A stretch of DNA of 49,488 bases from GCA-2862585 sp049890295 (lineage in GTDB: Bacteria; Bacteroidota; Bacteroidia; Flavobacteriales; UBA7312). Below, in pieces: positions 1-8,130 of this stretch. The translations under genes were made by a program, and so were the position numbers. The number at the start of each line of letters is the position of its first letter. Positions within the stretch are counted from its first letter, which is position 1. The stretch spans positions 1 through 49,488 of the forward strand of contig JBMHBP010000016.1 in NCBI GenBank assembly GCA_049890295.1, written 5' to 3'. The notes beneath the pieces were generated by a model that made no database searches, was not told the DNA's origin, and saw nothing but the letters and a program-made list of their open reading frames with translations.

Positions 1-144
1 ATACTTTTTTAAATTTAAATCTTACTTGTTATACTTAAGTATCTTAAAGTTAGTGTAAAATAAATATTAAATATATACTGAAAAAGTTTTTTACCAGAAC
101 AAAAATAATGATATTTACTGAATATAATTTATACTAAGCCAAAA

Positions 145-519
145 ATGACTTCTAAAAAAGCCTTAAAAATTATAGCTATTGGATTATTAATCCAGTCAGC
201 TTCAGTAGTATTAGCACCAACATTTTATTCCGACGAAATAATGAAAGGTTTGGATAACTGTAATATACATTACATCAAACTATTGATTATTCTCTGTGCC
301 GCTATTGGAATGGGTTTCTCATTACTAGTATTATTCATTAGCACTGTAGAAGAAAAAATAGCTAAATCTATGCTTATTGGAGTATCCACAAGTATGGCAG
401 TAATTACTGCTTTTATAGTAGGGTATTTTTTCTTTACACCCCTGTCAATTCCTATCTTTATTGTCTTTTCATCGTTAATACTAACCTTTTTTGGATTTAG
501 CATTGCACTTAAAAAATAA
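145..519 (+). CDS. small integral membrane protein, unknown function
   Basis: I do not recognise the family. The 124 residues are almost all hydrophobic and read as four membrane helices, roughly residues 8-27, 44-64, 74-96 and 100-120, joined by short loops. The N-terminus carries lysines (TSKKALK) and the C-terminus ends in KK, which suggests both ends face the cytoplasm. There are no charged residues within the helices that would point to a transporter or enzyme. The DUF3078 gene follows 24 bases later on the same strand with no visible terminator between them, so the two may be co-transcribed. Only the coding potential and membrane character are supported. Confidence 0.7.
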   Translation: MTSKKALKIIAIGLLIQSASVVLAPTFYSDEIMKGLDNCNIHYIKLLIILCAAIGMGFSLLVLFISTVEEKIAKSMLIGVSTSMAVITAFIVGYFFFTPLSIPIFIVFSSLILTFFGFSIALKK

Positions 520-543
520 TCCTAAATAAAAAACTTTACACTC

Positions 544-1467
544 ATGAAAAAATGCTCATTAATACTATTGGCATATCTAATCTCTAATCCTATATGTGCC
601 CAAGAAAACACCACTAAAAGCAGTTGGGAAATTGGTGGAACAAGCCGATTGAATTTCTCGCAGGTCAGCTTAACCAATTGGGCCGCTGGTGGTCAAAACT
701 CTATTTCACTTAATAGCCTTGCTAGTTTTCACGCATATAAATCAAAAGGGAATGGCCGTTGGGAAAATTTTCTAGAAATTGGTTATGGAATAGTTAAACT
801 AGATCAACAATCATGGATAAAAACTGATGATAGAATTGATTTTACCTCAAAATACGGACACAAAGCATCCCAAAAATGGAATTATGCAGCCCTGCTAAAT
901 TTCAAAACACAAATGACTGATGGCTACAACTACCCTAATGACAGCCTTAAAATATCTAGCTTTTTTGCCCCAGCCTATTTCTTAGAGTCTTTCGGTATGG
1001 AATATATAGCTATCTCCCATTTTAGTGCCTATATTTCACCAGTAACACTAAAAGCTACCATAGTGGGAAATCAGGATTTGGCCAATATAGGAGCCTTTGG
1101 CGTAGAAGCCGCAGAAAGAGACTTGCAAGGCAATATCATTAGAAAAGGTGAAAATATAAGAACCGAATTTGGGGGCTATTTACGTCTGTATTACGATAAC
1201 AATATATTTCAAAATATAGGCTTAAAAACTAAACTTGAGCTATTTTCAAACTATTTAGACAACCCACAAAATGTCGATATAAACTGGGAAGTTTTATTGT
1301 CCTTAAAAGTCAATAAATATATTTCAGCTAGTTTATCGACCCAGCTTATTTACGATCATGATATTGATATTGCTACTGACACCAATAATGATGGAATTTA
1401 CGAAACATTTGGTCCAGAAATACAATTTAAAGAAGTCTTAGGGTTAGGCCTAACTTATACGTTCTAG
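544..1467 (+). CDS. DUF3078 family protein, probable outer-membrane protein
   Basis: The 307-residue protein begins with a signal peptide (MKK, hydrophobic core, likely cut near ICA-Q at residue 20). The mature start contains the DUF3078 signature: a tryptophan-glycine stretch, then NFSQVSLTNWAAGGQNSIS near residues 37-55. The remainder alternates polar and aromatic residues and ends in an aromatic residue (LGLTYTF), as expected of a beta-barrel exported to the outer membrane. The domain is known mainly from Bacteroidota and has no established biochemical role. Family membership is read from the motif; outer-membrane placement is inferred from the signal peptide, the strand pattern and the C-terminal phenylalanine. 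Confidence 0.85.
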   Translation: MKKCSLILLAYLISNPICAQENTTKSSWEIGGTSRLNFSQVSLTNWAAGGQNSISLNSLASFHAYKSKGNGRWENFLEIGYGIVKLDQQSWIKTDDRIDFTSKYGHKASQKWNYAALLNFKTQMTDGYNYPNDSLKISSFFAPAYFLESFGMEYIAISHFSAYISPVTLKATIVGNQDLANIGAFGVEAAERDLQGNIIRKGENIRTEFGGYLRLYYDNNIFQNIGLKTKLELFSNYLDNPQNVDINWEVLLSLKVNKYISASLSTQLIYDHDIDIATDTNNDGIYETFGPEIQFKEVLGLGLTYTF

Positions 1468-1492
1468 ACATTGAATTTTTCATTGATTTTTA

Positions 1493-1518
1493 TAAAAAAG
1501 TAAACCGTTTGATTTACT
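1493..1518 (-). terminator. possible weak terminator, minus strand
   Basis: The arms AGTAAA and TTTACT at 1499-1518 flank an 8-base loop and, read on the minus strand, are followed by six T residues. It could end transcription of the T9SS protein gene, but it lies about 220 bases beyond that stop codon and the stem is short and AU-rich. The bases between it and that stop codon show no other feature I can support. Confidence 0.3.
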
Positions 1519-1738
1519 ATTCTTGCTATAGTATATGTGGTATGAGTTAATCTAATATTAAGTATGAGCTTACTATCGAGTTTACGATCATCATAAGTAT
1601 TATCAATATTTGTTATGGAAATCTAATCTTGAAGCACTTATAAAAGTACCATCACCCAAACTCAAATAGTATTTAACTGTAAAATGATATTTTAGAATAG
1701 AAGAGAAAAAACAGTGGCTAATGTTTAAAATGTAGGTT

Positions 1739-2239
1739 TTATCTTTGTTTATTAATTTGTACTACACGCTGTTTATTTCCAATTACTACTTTTAAGAAGT
1801 AAGTTCCTTGAGCAAAGTAACGCACATCAAAAATAACTATTCGTTGCTCACTGTATGTTTCTTTAGCGACTAGTCGCCCCCTGTAATCATATAAGCTTAC
1901 ATACATATTGCCCACATACTCTTCATCCAGTTCTATATACAACTCGTTAATCACAGGGTTTGGATAAACACCTAGCCCTATTAAATCGGGTTCATTAGAC
2001 ATTTTTACCAAGATATAAGGCTGTATAAATCCTTGACGTGCCACGAAGTTGTTTTCAAAAACAGTTCCAGCTGGACTAGCTTGACCGACACTCTGCTGAA
2101 CCAAAAAGTTCTTACCGCCATATCCGAGATTTTGAGAAGAACCAGCCATCGAAGTCGTTGAACGTACTAAAAAAGGAGATTGTTGAGCAAAAATAAAAGT
2201 AGAAGAAAGTAATAATGTAATGAGTATGGTTTTTTTCAT
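1739..2239 (-). CDS. short secreted protein with T9SS type A sorting domain
   Basis: This 166-residue protein has an N-terminal signal peptide ending near FAQ (residue 19) and a C-terminal T9SS type A sorting domain from about residue 90, recognisable by GVYPNPVINELYIEL and ending with the TYFLKV strand. The 70 residues between contain a pattern (SVGQAS followed by RQGFIQP) that I recall from short flavobacterial T9SS proteins. No enzyme motif is present. It should be exported by Sec, cross the outer membrane through the T9SS and then be released or attached to the surface. It lies 37 bases after the LytTR regulator gene on the same strand with no terminator between, so it could be the last gene of that operon. 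Its ligand or role is unknown. Confidence 0.85.
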   Translation of the reverse strand: MKKTILITLLLSSTFIFAQQSPFLVRSTTSMAGSSQNLGYGGKNFLVQQSVGQASPAGTVFENNFVARQGFIQPYILVKMSNEPDLIGLGVYPNPVINELYIELDEEYVGNMYVSLYDYRGRLVAKETYSEQRIVIFDVRYFAQGTYFLKVVIGNKQRVVQINKQR

Positions 2240-2276
2240 GCTTTAAGTTAGTTTTTGTAAAGTTAACTTCTTTTTT

Positions 2277-3047
2277 TTAAAAACTCAACCATTTCCTAAA
2301 ACTATTTGCTTTTAACTGACTTACAACTACTTCTAAATCCGAATCTTTTAAAATTAAAACCAGCTTACCTTTGAAAAAGGGCTTCACTTTATCAATATAA
2401 TCGATATTTATAATGTACTTTCTATTAATTCTAAAGAAAAAATCAGGATTTAGTTCCTCATCAATTTTCGACAAGGAATCGTAAGAATAGTAGTTAGTAT
2501 CATCCTTATCCACAATTGTAGATAACTTATCTGATGAAAAAACATATTTGATATCTTTAATGTTGACTAGATTATATTTATCGCCTTTTTTCAATAGAAA
2601 ACGTTCTTTGTATTGACTTGTTTTGGTGGAATGACTAATAGACTGGATTAAGGCATTTAATTTATCATTATCACCACCATTTGAGAAAAAGTCTTTTACT
2701 TTCATGTATTTATCCATGCTTTCAAAGACCTTAGCTTTTGTAAGAGGCTTTAATAAATAATCTATACTATTCAATTTGAATGCTTTTTGCCAATATTCAC
2801 TGTAGGAAGTGGTAAATATTATGGGACACTTTATTTTTATATTCTCATAAATTTCAAAGCATAGGCCATCGCTTAATTCAATGTCGCTAAAAATTAAATC
2901 TGGCATTCCATGGACTTGAAAATAATCAATAGAATCTTCTACACTGTCTAGAATTTTTTCTACTTTAATTTCGGAGCTGAAGGCTTCTACGTAGTTTTTC
3001 ATTGATTTCGCAATTGCCGGTGCATCCTCTAATATAACAACTTTCAT
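2277..3047 (-). CDS. LytTR-family response regulator
   Basis: A cytoplasmic two-component response regulator of 256 residues. The receiver domain covers about residues 1-120, with the acidic pair E7/D8, the likely phospho-acceptor D55 (in IFSDIEL) and the conserved lysine K100 (YLLKPL). A LytTR DNA-binding domain follows from about residue 145, with the family's RFLLKKGDKYNLV opening and the FFRINRKYIINIDYI segment. The start codon directly follows the stop codon of the kinase gene, so the two are translationally coupled and form a cognate pair. Target promoters cannot be read from the sequence. The downstream T9SS protein is a natural first candidate. Confidence 0.93.
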   Translation of the reverse strand: MKVVILEDAPAIAKSMKNYVEAFSSEIKVEKILDSVEDSIDYFQVHGMPDLIFSDIELSDGLCFEIYENIKIKCPIIFTTSYSEYWQKAFKLNSIDYLLKPLTKAKVFESMDKYMKVKDFFSNGGDNDKLNALIQSISHSTKTSQYKERFLLKKGDKYNLVNIKDIKYVFSSDKLSTIVDKDDTNYYSYDSLSKIDEELNPDFFFRINRKYIINIDYIDKVKPFFKGKLVLILKDSDLEVVVSQLKANSFRKWLSF

Positions 3048-4124
3048 TTATGATATTTTTTTGTGTTCAATATATTCATTAATTAGAGGAAGGTGTACTT
3101 CGTAAAACTCATCTGACGTGATAATTTCTATACCCTTCTCACCCATTTTTTTGTAACGTTCGTTTATATTATTGAGTCCAGTACCTGTTGAATGTGCCTG
3201 ACTTTTTCTTAATTGTATATTATTTTTCACTACTAAACGATTACTTTCTTCATTTATACTGATTTCAATCGTCAATGGTTTCCTTGTTGTATGAATATTG
3301 TGTTTTAAAGCATTTTCCACTAACATTTGAATGCTTAGTTTGGGGAGTTTATAGTTAGCATACAATCTGGATACCGATTTAGTATAGATAATGGAAAGGT
3401 CACCATAATTAGCTTTTGCAATTTTAATAAAGTCATCAATAAGTAAAAGCTCCTCTTTCAAATCAACACAAATATCTTCATCGTGTTCTAATATGTATCT
3501 ATACATATTGGAGAATGAACTGATAAATTCTAAAGCTTTTTCTTTATCCGATTCTACCAAAGACATTAGAGTTCCAAGGGAATTGAATAGAAAATGAGGT
3601 GCTAATTGGTTTTTTAGATTACTGATTTGAATTTCGGTATTAACTACCTCTAACTTTTCTGCCTTGGTGATTAACTGTGACCACTTGTGTAAAAAATAAC
3701 TTGCTTGGTACAATAATAAAAATATAAATGTGATAACTAAACCAATCTTTATATTATCAAACATTATTTTAGTATAGTTAGTGGTCTCAAGGACTATTTC
3801 AAACCAAAATAGTAAAGAAAAAACTAACAAAAAAAGAGTCAAGCCTAATTGTACAATAGTTCTAAATATAATATTGACAGAAATATCAAATTGTATTTTT
3901 AATACTTTTTTAAGTAGCTTGAATGATAAACGATTACTTTCAAAAAATATTACTGAAAAGAATATGGTAAAAAAATAAGGGTATTCACTTAAAAAGTTTT
4001 CATTGTAGGGGCTTTCAGGAAAGAGATCTGTAAAATAGGGTAACAATAAGCCCATAAAAGGCACTACAATTACTCGAAGCCAATAATCATTATGTATATC
4101 TAGTATTCTTGGTCGCCTTCTCAC
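3048..4124 (-). CDS. LytS-type sensor histidine kinase
   Basis: Membrane-bound histidine kinase of 358 residues and cognate partner of the LytTR regulator. Four hydrophobic segments occupy roughly residues 14-34, 49-64, 87-112 and 125-145, with little extracytoplasmic sequence, so any signal may be sensed within the membrane. The His_kinase domain (PF06580 type) carries the phospho-acceptor H177 in NQLAPHFLFNSL. The ATP-binding region has the N box LVENALKHN and the G box TGTGLNNINERY. The start is a GTG: an in-frame stop lies a short way upstream and no ATG occurs before residue 24, which is already inside the first helix. The signal is unknown. Confidence 0.93.
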   Translation of the reverse strand: MRRRPRILDIHNDYWLRVIVVPFMGLLLPYFTDLFPESPYNENFLSEYPYFFTIFFSVIFFESNRLSFKLLKKVLKIQFDISVNIIFRTIVQLGLTLFLLVFSLLFWFEIVLETTNYTKIMFDNIKIGLVITFIFLLLYQASYFLHKWSQLITKAEKLEVVNTEIQISNLKNQLAPHFLFNSLGTLMSLVESDKEKALEFISSFSNMYRYILEHDEDICVDLKEELLLIDDFIKIAKANYGDLSIIYTKSVSRLYANYKLPKLSIQMLVENALKHNIHTTRKPLTIEISINEESNRLVVKNNIQLRKSQAHSTGTGLNNINERYKKMGEKGIEIITSDEFYEVHLPLINEYIEHKKIS

Positions 4125-4272
4125 TATTAAAAAATATTTAAGCTTTAATAAACATCAATGTAACCGATGTAAAAATAATTAAAATATTAATTCTAAAGTT
4201 TACTAATATTTTTAAAGAATTTGAACAAATAGAATTAGGCTTTATTCTAGAAAATATGTAAATGCTATTCTA

Positions 4273-4304
4273 TTTTAAAACATCATATTAAATACCTAAA
4301 TTTG
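4273..4304 (+). promoter_or_regulatory. probable promoter of the heme operon
   Basis: TAAATTTG at 4297-4304 matches the Bacteroidota -7 element TAnnTTTG. A TTTT at 4273-4276, 20 bases upstream, stands in for the -33 TTTG. It lies 24 bases before the hemH start, in the divergent gap between the kinase and hem genes. The -7 match is good and the -33 match imperfect. Confidence 0.5.
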
Positions 4305-4328
4305 TAACCCTTTTTCAAATGTCAATAA

Positions 4329-5345
4329 ATGAATTCAAAAACAGCAGTACTTTTAGTAAATCTTGGGACACCTGATAGTCCAAAAACCTCCGACGTTAGG
4401 AGTTATCTATTTCAGTTTTTAAATGATAAACGCGTCATCGATATTCCTTGGTTGCTGAGAAAAATACTGGTCAATGGTATTATTGTTCCCTTCAGAGCAC
4501 CAAAATCTGCCAAAGTATATAAAGAACTATGGACTGAAGATGGCTCTCCAATTATTTACCATACTAAAGATTTGTGTGAAAAAGTTCAAAACCTTTTGGG
4601 TGATGATTTTCATGTAGATTATGCCATGCGCTATAAGAACCCATCGCTGAAAAAGACCTTGCAAAATTGGGAAGGAAAAAACTTTAAGCAAATTATTATT
4701 TTACCACTATTTCCGCATTATGCTTCTGCAACAAATGGTTCAGTAATTGAGCAAGCCATGGACATCATCAAAAAATGGTGGGTTATTCCTGAGGTCAGTT
4801 TTGTCACTCAGTTTTATAATGAAGAATTTTATTTAAAAGGCTTTGAAGAAAGAGGTCAAGAACATAATATTGATGATTATGATCATGTTCTATTTAGCTT
4901 TCACGGCTTGCCAGAACGACATGTAGATAAAGTGTACGATCAAGGATTGTGTAGAGACAACAATTGTGAACACGGTGTAAACGACGCAAACGTCTATTGT
5001 TATAAAGCAACCTGTTATGAAACAGCATTGCAGCTAGCAGAACGACTCAATATCAAAAAGGAAAAATTTAGTGTTGGTTTTCAGTCACGTTTAGGCAGAG
5101 GTTGGATTGAGCCTTTTTCTGATGATATTATTACTGATCTTGCCAAGCAAGGTGCTAAAAAGCTGTTGGTTTTTTCACCTGCCTTTGTAGCGGATTGTCT
5201 TGAAACTATCATTGAAATCGGTGATGAATACCAAGAATTATTTGAGGAAAATGGCGGTGAAAAGGTTCAACTTGTTGATAGTCTGAACTCCACCGATGGC
5301 TTTGCAAATGGACTCAAAGAAATGATTATCAAAAGAAGTATCTAA
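4329..5345 (+). CDS. hemH: ferrochelatase
   Basis: Ferrochelatase inserts Fe2+ into protoporphyrin IX, the last step of protoheme synthesis, at the inner face of the cytoplasmic membrane. The 338-residue protein starts with the family's LLVNLGTPDSP and carries the catalytic histidine H192 in SFHGLPERH and the acidic TIIEIGDEY segment near residue 293. Between them sits an insert with four cysteines (C208, C213, C224, C229), resembling the internal [2Fe-2S] cluster segment of one bacterial ferrochelatase class; cluster binding is inferred. Unusually, the last enzyme of the pathway comes first in this operon. Its stop codon directly abuts the hemA start. Confidence 0.97.
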   Translation: MNSKTAVLLVNLGTPDSPKTSDVRSYLFQFLNDKRVIDIPWLLRKILVNGIIVPFRAPKSAKVYKELWTEDGSPIIYHTKDLCEKVQNLLGDDFHVDYAMRYKNPSLKKTLQNWEGKNFKQIIILPLFPHYASATNGSVIEQAMDIIKKWWVIPEVSFVTQFYNEEFYLKGFEERGQEHNIDDYDHVLFSFHGLPERHVDKVYDQGLCRDNNCEHGVNDANVYCYKATCYETALQLAERLNIKKEKFSVGFQSRLGRGWIEPFSDDIITDLAKQGAKKLLVFSPAFVADCLETIIEIGDEYQELFEENGGEKVQLVDSLNSTDGFANGLKEMIIKRSI

Positions 5346-6575
5346 ATGTTTGATTCTTTTTATAGTATTGGCGTTAGTCACTGGAATTGTCCGCTAAATG
5401 TGAGAGAACTTTTTAGTATGGATGAGTCGGATACTCGCCAATTTCTAGAAGAAATTAAATCAGCCGCTGTAGGGGCCTCTGCTTTTGTAGTTTCTACTTG
5501 CAATAGAACACAAGTTTTTGCAAATCATATAAATATCCACCAACTTAAATCATTATTCCTAAAACACAGTGGAAATCACAATAGCTACTTTGAAAAATAC
5601 AGTGTCATTCTTCATGGTGAAGAAGCCATTCAAAACTTATTTGAAGTTAGCACTGGAATAGATTCACAAATTTTAGGTGATTTACAAATTTTTTCACAAG
5701 TAAAAATTGGTGTTGAATTATCAAAAAAAGTAGGGTTGTTAAATAGTCAAATGGATCGCTTACTTCAATTTGTGTTTCAAGCTAATAAAGAAGTACAATC
5801 CTACACCTCCATCAGTAAAGGAGCAGCATCAGTAGCACATGCAGCCCTTCTGAAAATCCGTCAAAGCACACAGCATTTAAATACCAAAAAAGTAGTTCTT
5901 TTTGGAGTAGGCGAAATAGGAATGAGAACTCTCGAGAATTTAAATAGTCAAACCGAAGCTGAAATTGTTCTCATAAACAGAACCGAAGAAAAAGCATTAA
6001 GTTTAGCCAAAGAACATAACGTCAAAAGTGCTCCGATTGAACAATTAGAAGATGAGCTAAAATCAACTGACGTACTAATAGTTGCTACTGGTTCACAAGA
6101 CTATACCATAGACCTTTCACACTTCGATAAAAACGATTCTTCCAAAAAATTATTGATTGACTTGTCAGTTCCAAGAAATATAAATCCCGAAGTAACTCAA
6201 AAAAATAGCTTTGAATTGTTTGATATGGACACCTTAAACACCGAAGCCGATAAAACTCTCGAAAAGAGAAAAAAAGATATTCCAAAGGCCAAAACCATTA
6301 TAAATCTTCATAAACTAGAATATGAAGACTGGATAAAACTACATACCCTAGGTCCAATTATCAAAGACATAGAAAATGTATTTGAAGAATTTAAAAACTC
6401 TGAAATCAACAAATACAAAGGGCAATATCAAAGCCAGGAACTCCAAAAAGTTAGGCCATTAATTGATAGTATAATCAAGAAAATATCTAGCAAGAATATT
6501 GAATACTTAAGAAAACGGTATCGCTACAACGATGACATTGTAGATATCATAAAGGAAATGTATAAATTAAGCTAA
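5346..6575 (+). CDS. hemA: glutamyl-tRNA reductase
   Basis: It reduces glutamyl-tRNA(Glu) with NADPH to glutamate-1-semialdehyde, the first committed step of the C5 route to heme. The 409 residues show the GluTR N-terminal domain with SIGVSHWNCPLNVRE and the catalytic C52 in VSTCNRTQ, then the NADPH-binding fold (VVLFGVGEIGMRTLENL, near residue 185) and a helical dimerisation domain ending in LRKRYRYNDD. Length is normal. The gene starts immediately after the hemH stop and its own stop abuts the hemC start (TAAATG), so the three are coupled. HemL, the next enzyme and usual channelling partner, lies further down the same operon. Confidence 0.97.
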   Translation: MFDSFYSIGVSHWNCPLNVRELFSMDESDTRQFLEEIKSAAVGASAFVVSTCNRTQVFANHINIHQLKSLFLKHSGNHNSYFEKYSVILHGEEAIQNLFEVSTGIDSQILGDLQIFSQVKIGVELSKKVGLLNSQMDRLLQFVFQANKEVQSYTSISKGAASVAHAALLKIRQSTQHLNTKKVVLFGVGEIGMRTLENLNSQTEAEIVLINRTEEKALSLAKEHNVKSAPIEQLEDELKSTDVLIVATGSQDYTIDLSHFDKNDSSKKLLIDLSVPRNINPEVTQKNSFELFDMDTLNTEADKTLEKRKKDIPKAKTIINLHKLEYEDWIKLHTLGPIIKDIENVFEEFKNSEINKYKGQYQSQELQKVRPLIDSIIKKISSKNIEYLRKRYRYNDDIVDIIKEMYKLS

Positions 6576-7490
6576 ATGCACATCAAGATAGGTACACGAA
6601 AAAGTAAACTCGCTCTTTGGCAAGCCAATCACGTTGCCGCTAGACTAAAAGCTATCGATCATACTAGTGAACTAGTACTTATTGAATCCGAAGGGGACAA
6701 AATTTTAGACACACCACTTCCCTTAATAGGTGGAAAAGGGATTTTTACAAAAGCCCTAGATGATGCTATTCTTAATCATTCAATTGATCTAGCAGTTCAC
6801 TCATTCAAAGATATACCTACTGAGCTAGAACATAATTTAACAGTCGGAGCCATACTTGAAAGAGAAAAGCCAACTGATGCCTTAATAGTTAAAGATGGAC
6901 TAGACTTTTTAGATAAAAAAGAGGCCATAATAGCCTCTAGTAGCAATCGTCGTCGGGCTCAGTGGCTTCATAAATATCCAACTCATAAAACTGTTGATAT
7001 TAGAGGTAACGTACCCACACGAATTGAAAAACTACAACACAACTCCTTTGATGCAACCATATTAGCTTGTGCTGGTCTAATTCGTTTAAATCTAGAAAAT
7101 CATATTGCCCAAGAATTAGACTGGATGGTATCGGCACCAGCTCAAGGTGCAGTAGCCATTATATGTCATTCTGAAAAAGTAGAAATTCTATCCATAATAG
7201 AAAAACTAAACCACCACTCTACTGCTGTTTGCACATTAATTGAACGTGAATTTTTAAATATTCTTAATGGTGGTTGCTCAGCTCCAGTAGGAGCATACGC
7301 CTACATAGAGAATGAAACCGTTTTTTTTAAAGGAGTGGTTTTGAGTAACGATGGTAAAGAAAAAATTGAAATAAAACTAGAGTCAGAACTTCAGCTTTCC
7401 GAAAAGCTAGGCCAAAAAGCAGCAGAAATAGCTATTTTCAAAGGAGCGAAAAAATACATTGACGAGGCAAACCTTTCAAAAAATGGCTAA
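6576..7490 (+). CDS. hemC: porphobilinogen deaminase (hydroxymethylbilane synthase)
   Basis: This cytosolic enzyme joins four porphobilinogen units into hydroxymethylbilane. The 304-residue sequence starts with IGTRKSKLALWQAN and contains the KGIFTKALDDAIL and LAVHSFKDIP segments of the active site, with the catalytic aspartate in VHSFKD-adjacent sequence. The dipyrromethane cofactor is attached at C234 in NGGCSAPVGAYA. The arginine patch SSNRRRAQW binds substrate carboxylates. The stop codon overlaps the start of hemD by 8 bases. Confidence 0.97.
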   Translation: MHIKIGTRKSKLALWQANHVAARLKAIDHTSELVLIESEGDKILDTPLPLIGGKGIFTKALDDAILNHSIDLAVHSFKDIPTELEHNLTVGAILEREKPTDALIVKDGLDFLDKKEAIIASSSNRRRAQWLHKYPTHKTVDIRGNVPTRIEKLQHNSFDATILACAGLIRLNLENHIAQELDWMVSAPAQGAVAIICHSEKVEILSIIEKLNHHSTAVCTLIEREFLNILNGGCSAPVGAYAYIENETVFFKGVVLSNDGKEKIEIKLESELQLSEKLGQKAAEIAIFKGAKKYIDEANLSKNG

Positions 7491-8130
7491 GAAAATTATT
7501 TTTCTAAATCCAATTTCCGATCAATTACTAGCATCACTAAATATAGATACAGAAGTTAAAATTGAATGTGAGCCTCTTATATCAACCCAATCAGCTAAGT
7601 TTGACCCATTAGATCTTGATCCAAATATAGCATGGGTTTTCAGCAGTAAAACAGCTGTTAACATGGTAAAAAAACATACCTTTCCAAAAACTGTTTATTG
7701 TATTGGAAAAAAAACAGCTGAAGCTATTCCACAAGCCATTATTCCAGATATCCCAACCGCTGAATCCTTAGCAAATCTCATTATTTCGTCAAATGAAAAA
7801 AAAGTCATTTTTATCTGTGGAGACAAAAGAAGAGACGAGCTACCAAATTTACTTAAATTGAATACTATTCAAGTTAAAGAAGTTATAGTTTATAGGACAA
7901 AAAATATCAAGAAATCAGTAAATTTGCAAGGTATTGACGGATTAGCCTTTATGAGTCCAAGTGCAGTGTATTCAATGAACGAAAATGGCGGGTTTGGTGA
8001 ACTGCCTTGTTTTGCTATTGGACCAACTACAGCACAGGCCCTTGAAAGCTTAGGTCAAAATTTTATTATTAGTAAACAATCGAATGCGAAAAGCATTGTT
8101 AATGCAGCTCGCCAATACTTTTTCAAATGA
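7483..8130 (+). CDS. hemD: uroporphyrinogen-III synthase
   Basis: It cyclises hydroxymethylbilane with inversion of ring D to give uroporphyrinogen III. HemD is poorly conserved, and the assignment rests on the 215-residue length, the two-lobed alpha/beta pattern, the AWVFSSKTAVNMV and LAFMSPSAVYSM segments (the family's S/T-rich phosphate-like contacts), the CFAIGPTTAQAL segment and the position between hemC and hemE. I chose the ATG inside the overlap with hemC, giving MAKKIIFLN. A longer frame would need an upstream TTG and 24 more overlapping bases. The stop overlaps the hemE start by 4 bases (ATGA). Confidence 0.9.
   Translation: MAKKIIFLNPISDQLLASLNIDTEVKIECEPLISTQSAKFDPLDLDPNIAWVFSSKTAVNMVKKHTFPKTVYCIGKKTAEAIPQAIIPDIPTAESLANLIISSNEKKVIFICGDKRRDELPNLLKLNTIQVKEVIVYRTKNIKKSVNLQGIDGLAFMSPSAVYSMNENGGFGELPCFAIGPTTAQALESLGQNFIISKQSNAKSIVNAARQYFFK

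Noticed and set aside
1..144. Possible promoter or small RNA at the left edge
   Set aside because: Very AT-rich, with no TTTG / TAnnTTTG pair and no stable hairpin; nothing I can support.
7459..7482. TTG start giving hemD eight more residues
   Set aside because: The ATG in the overlap with hemC gives the normal N-terminus (MAKKIIFLN) and a shorter overlap.
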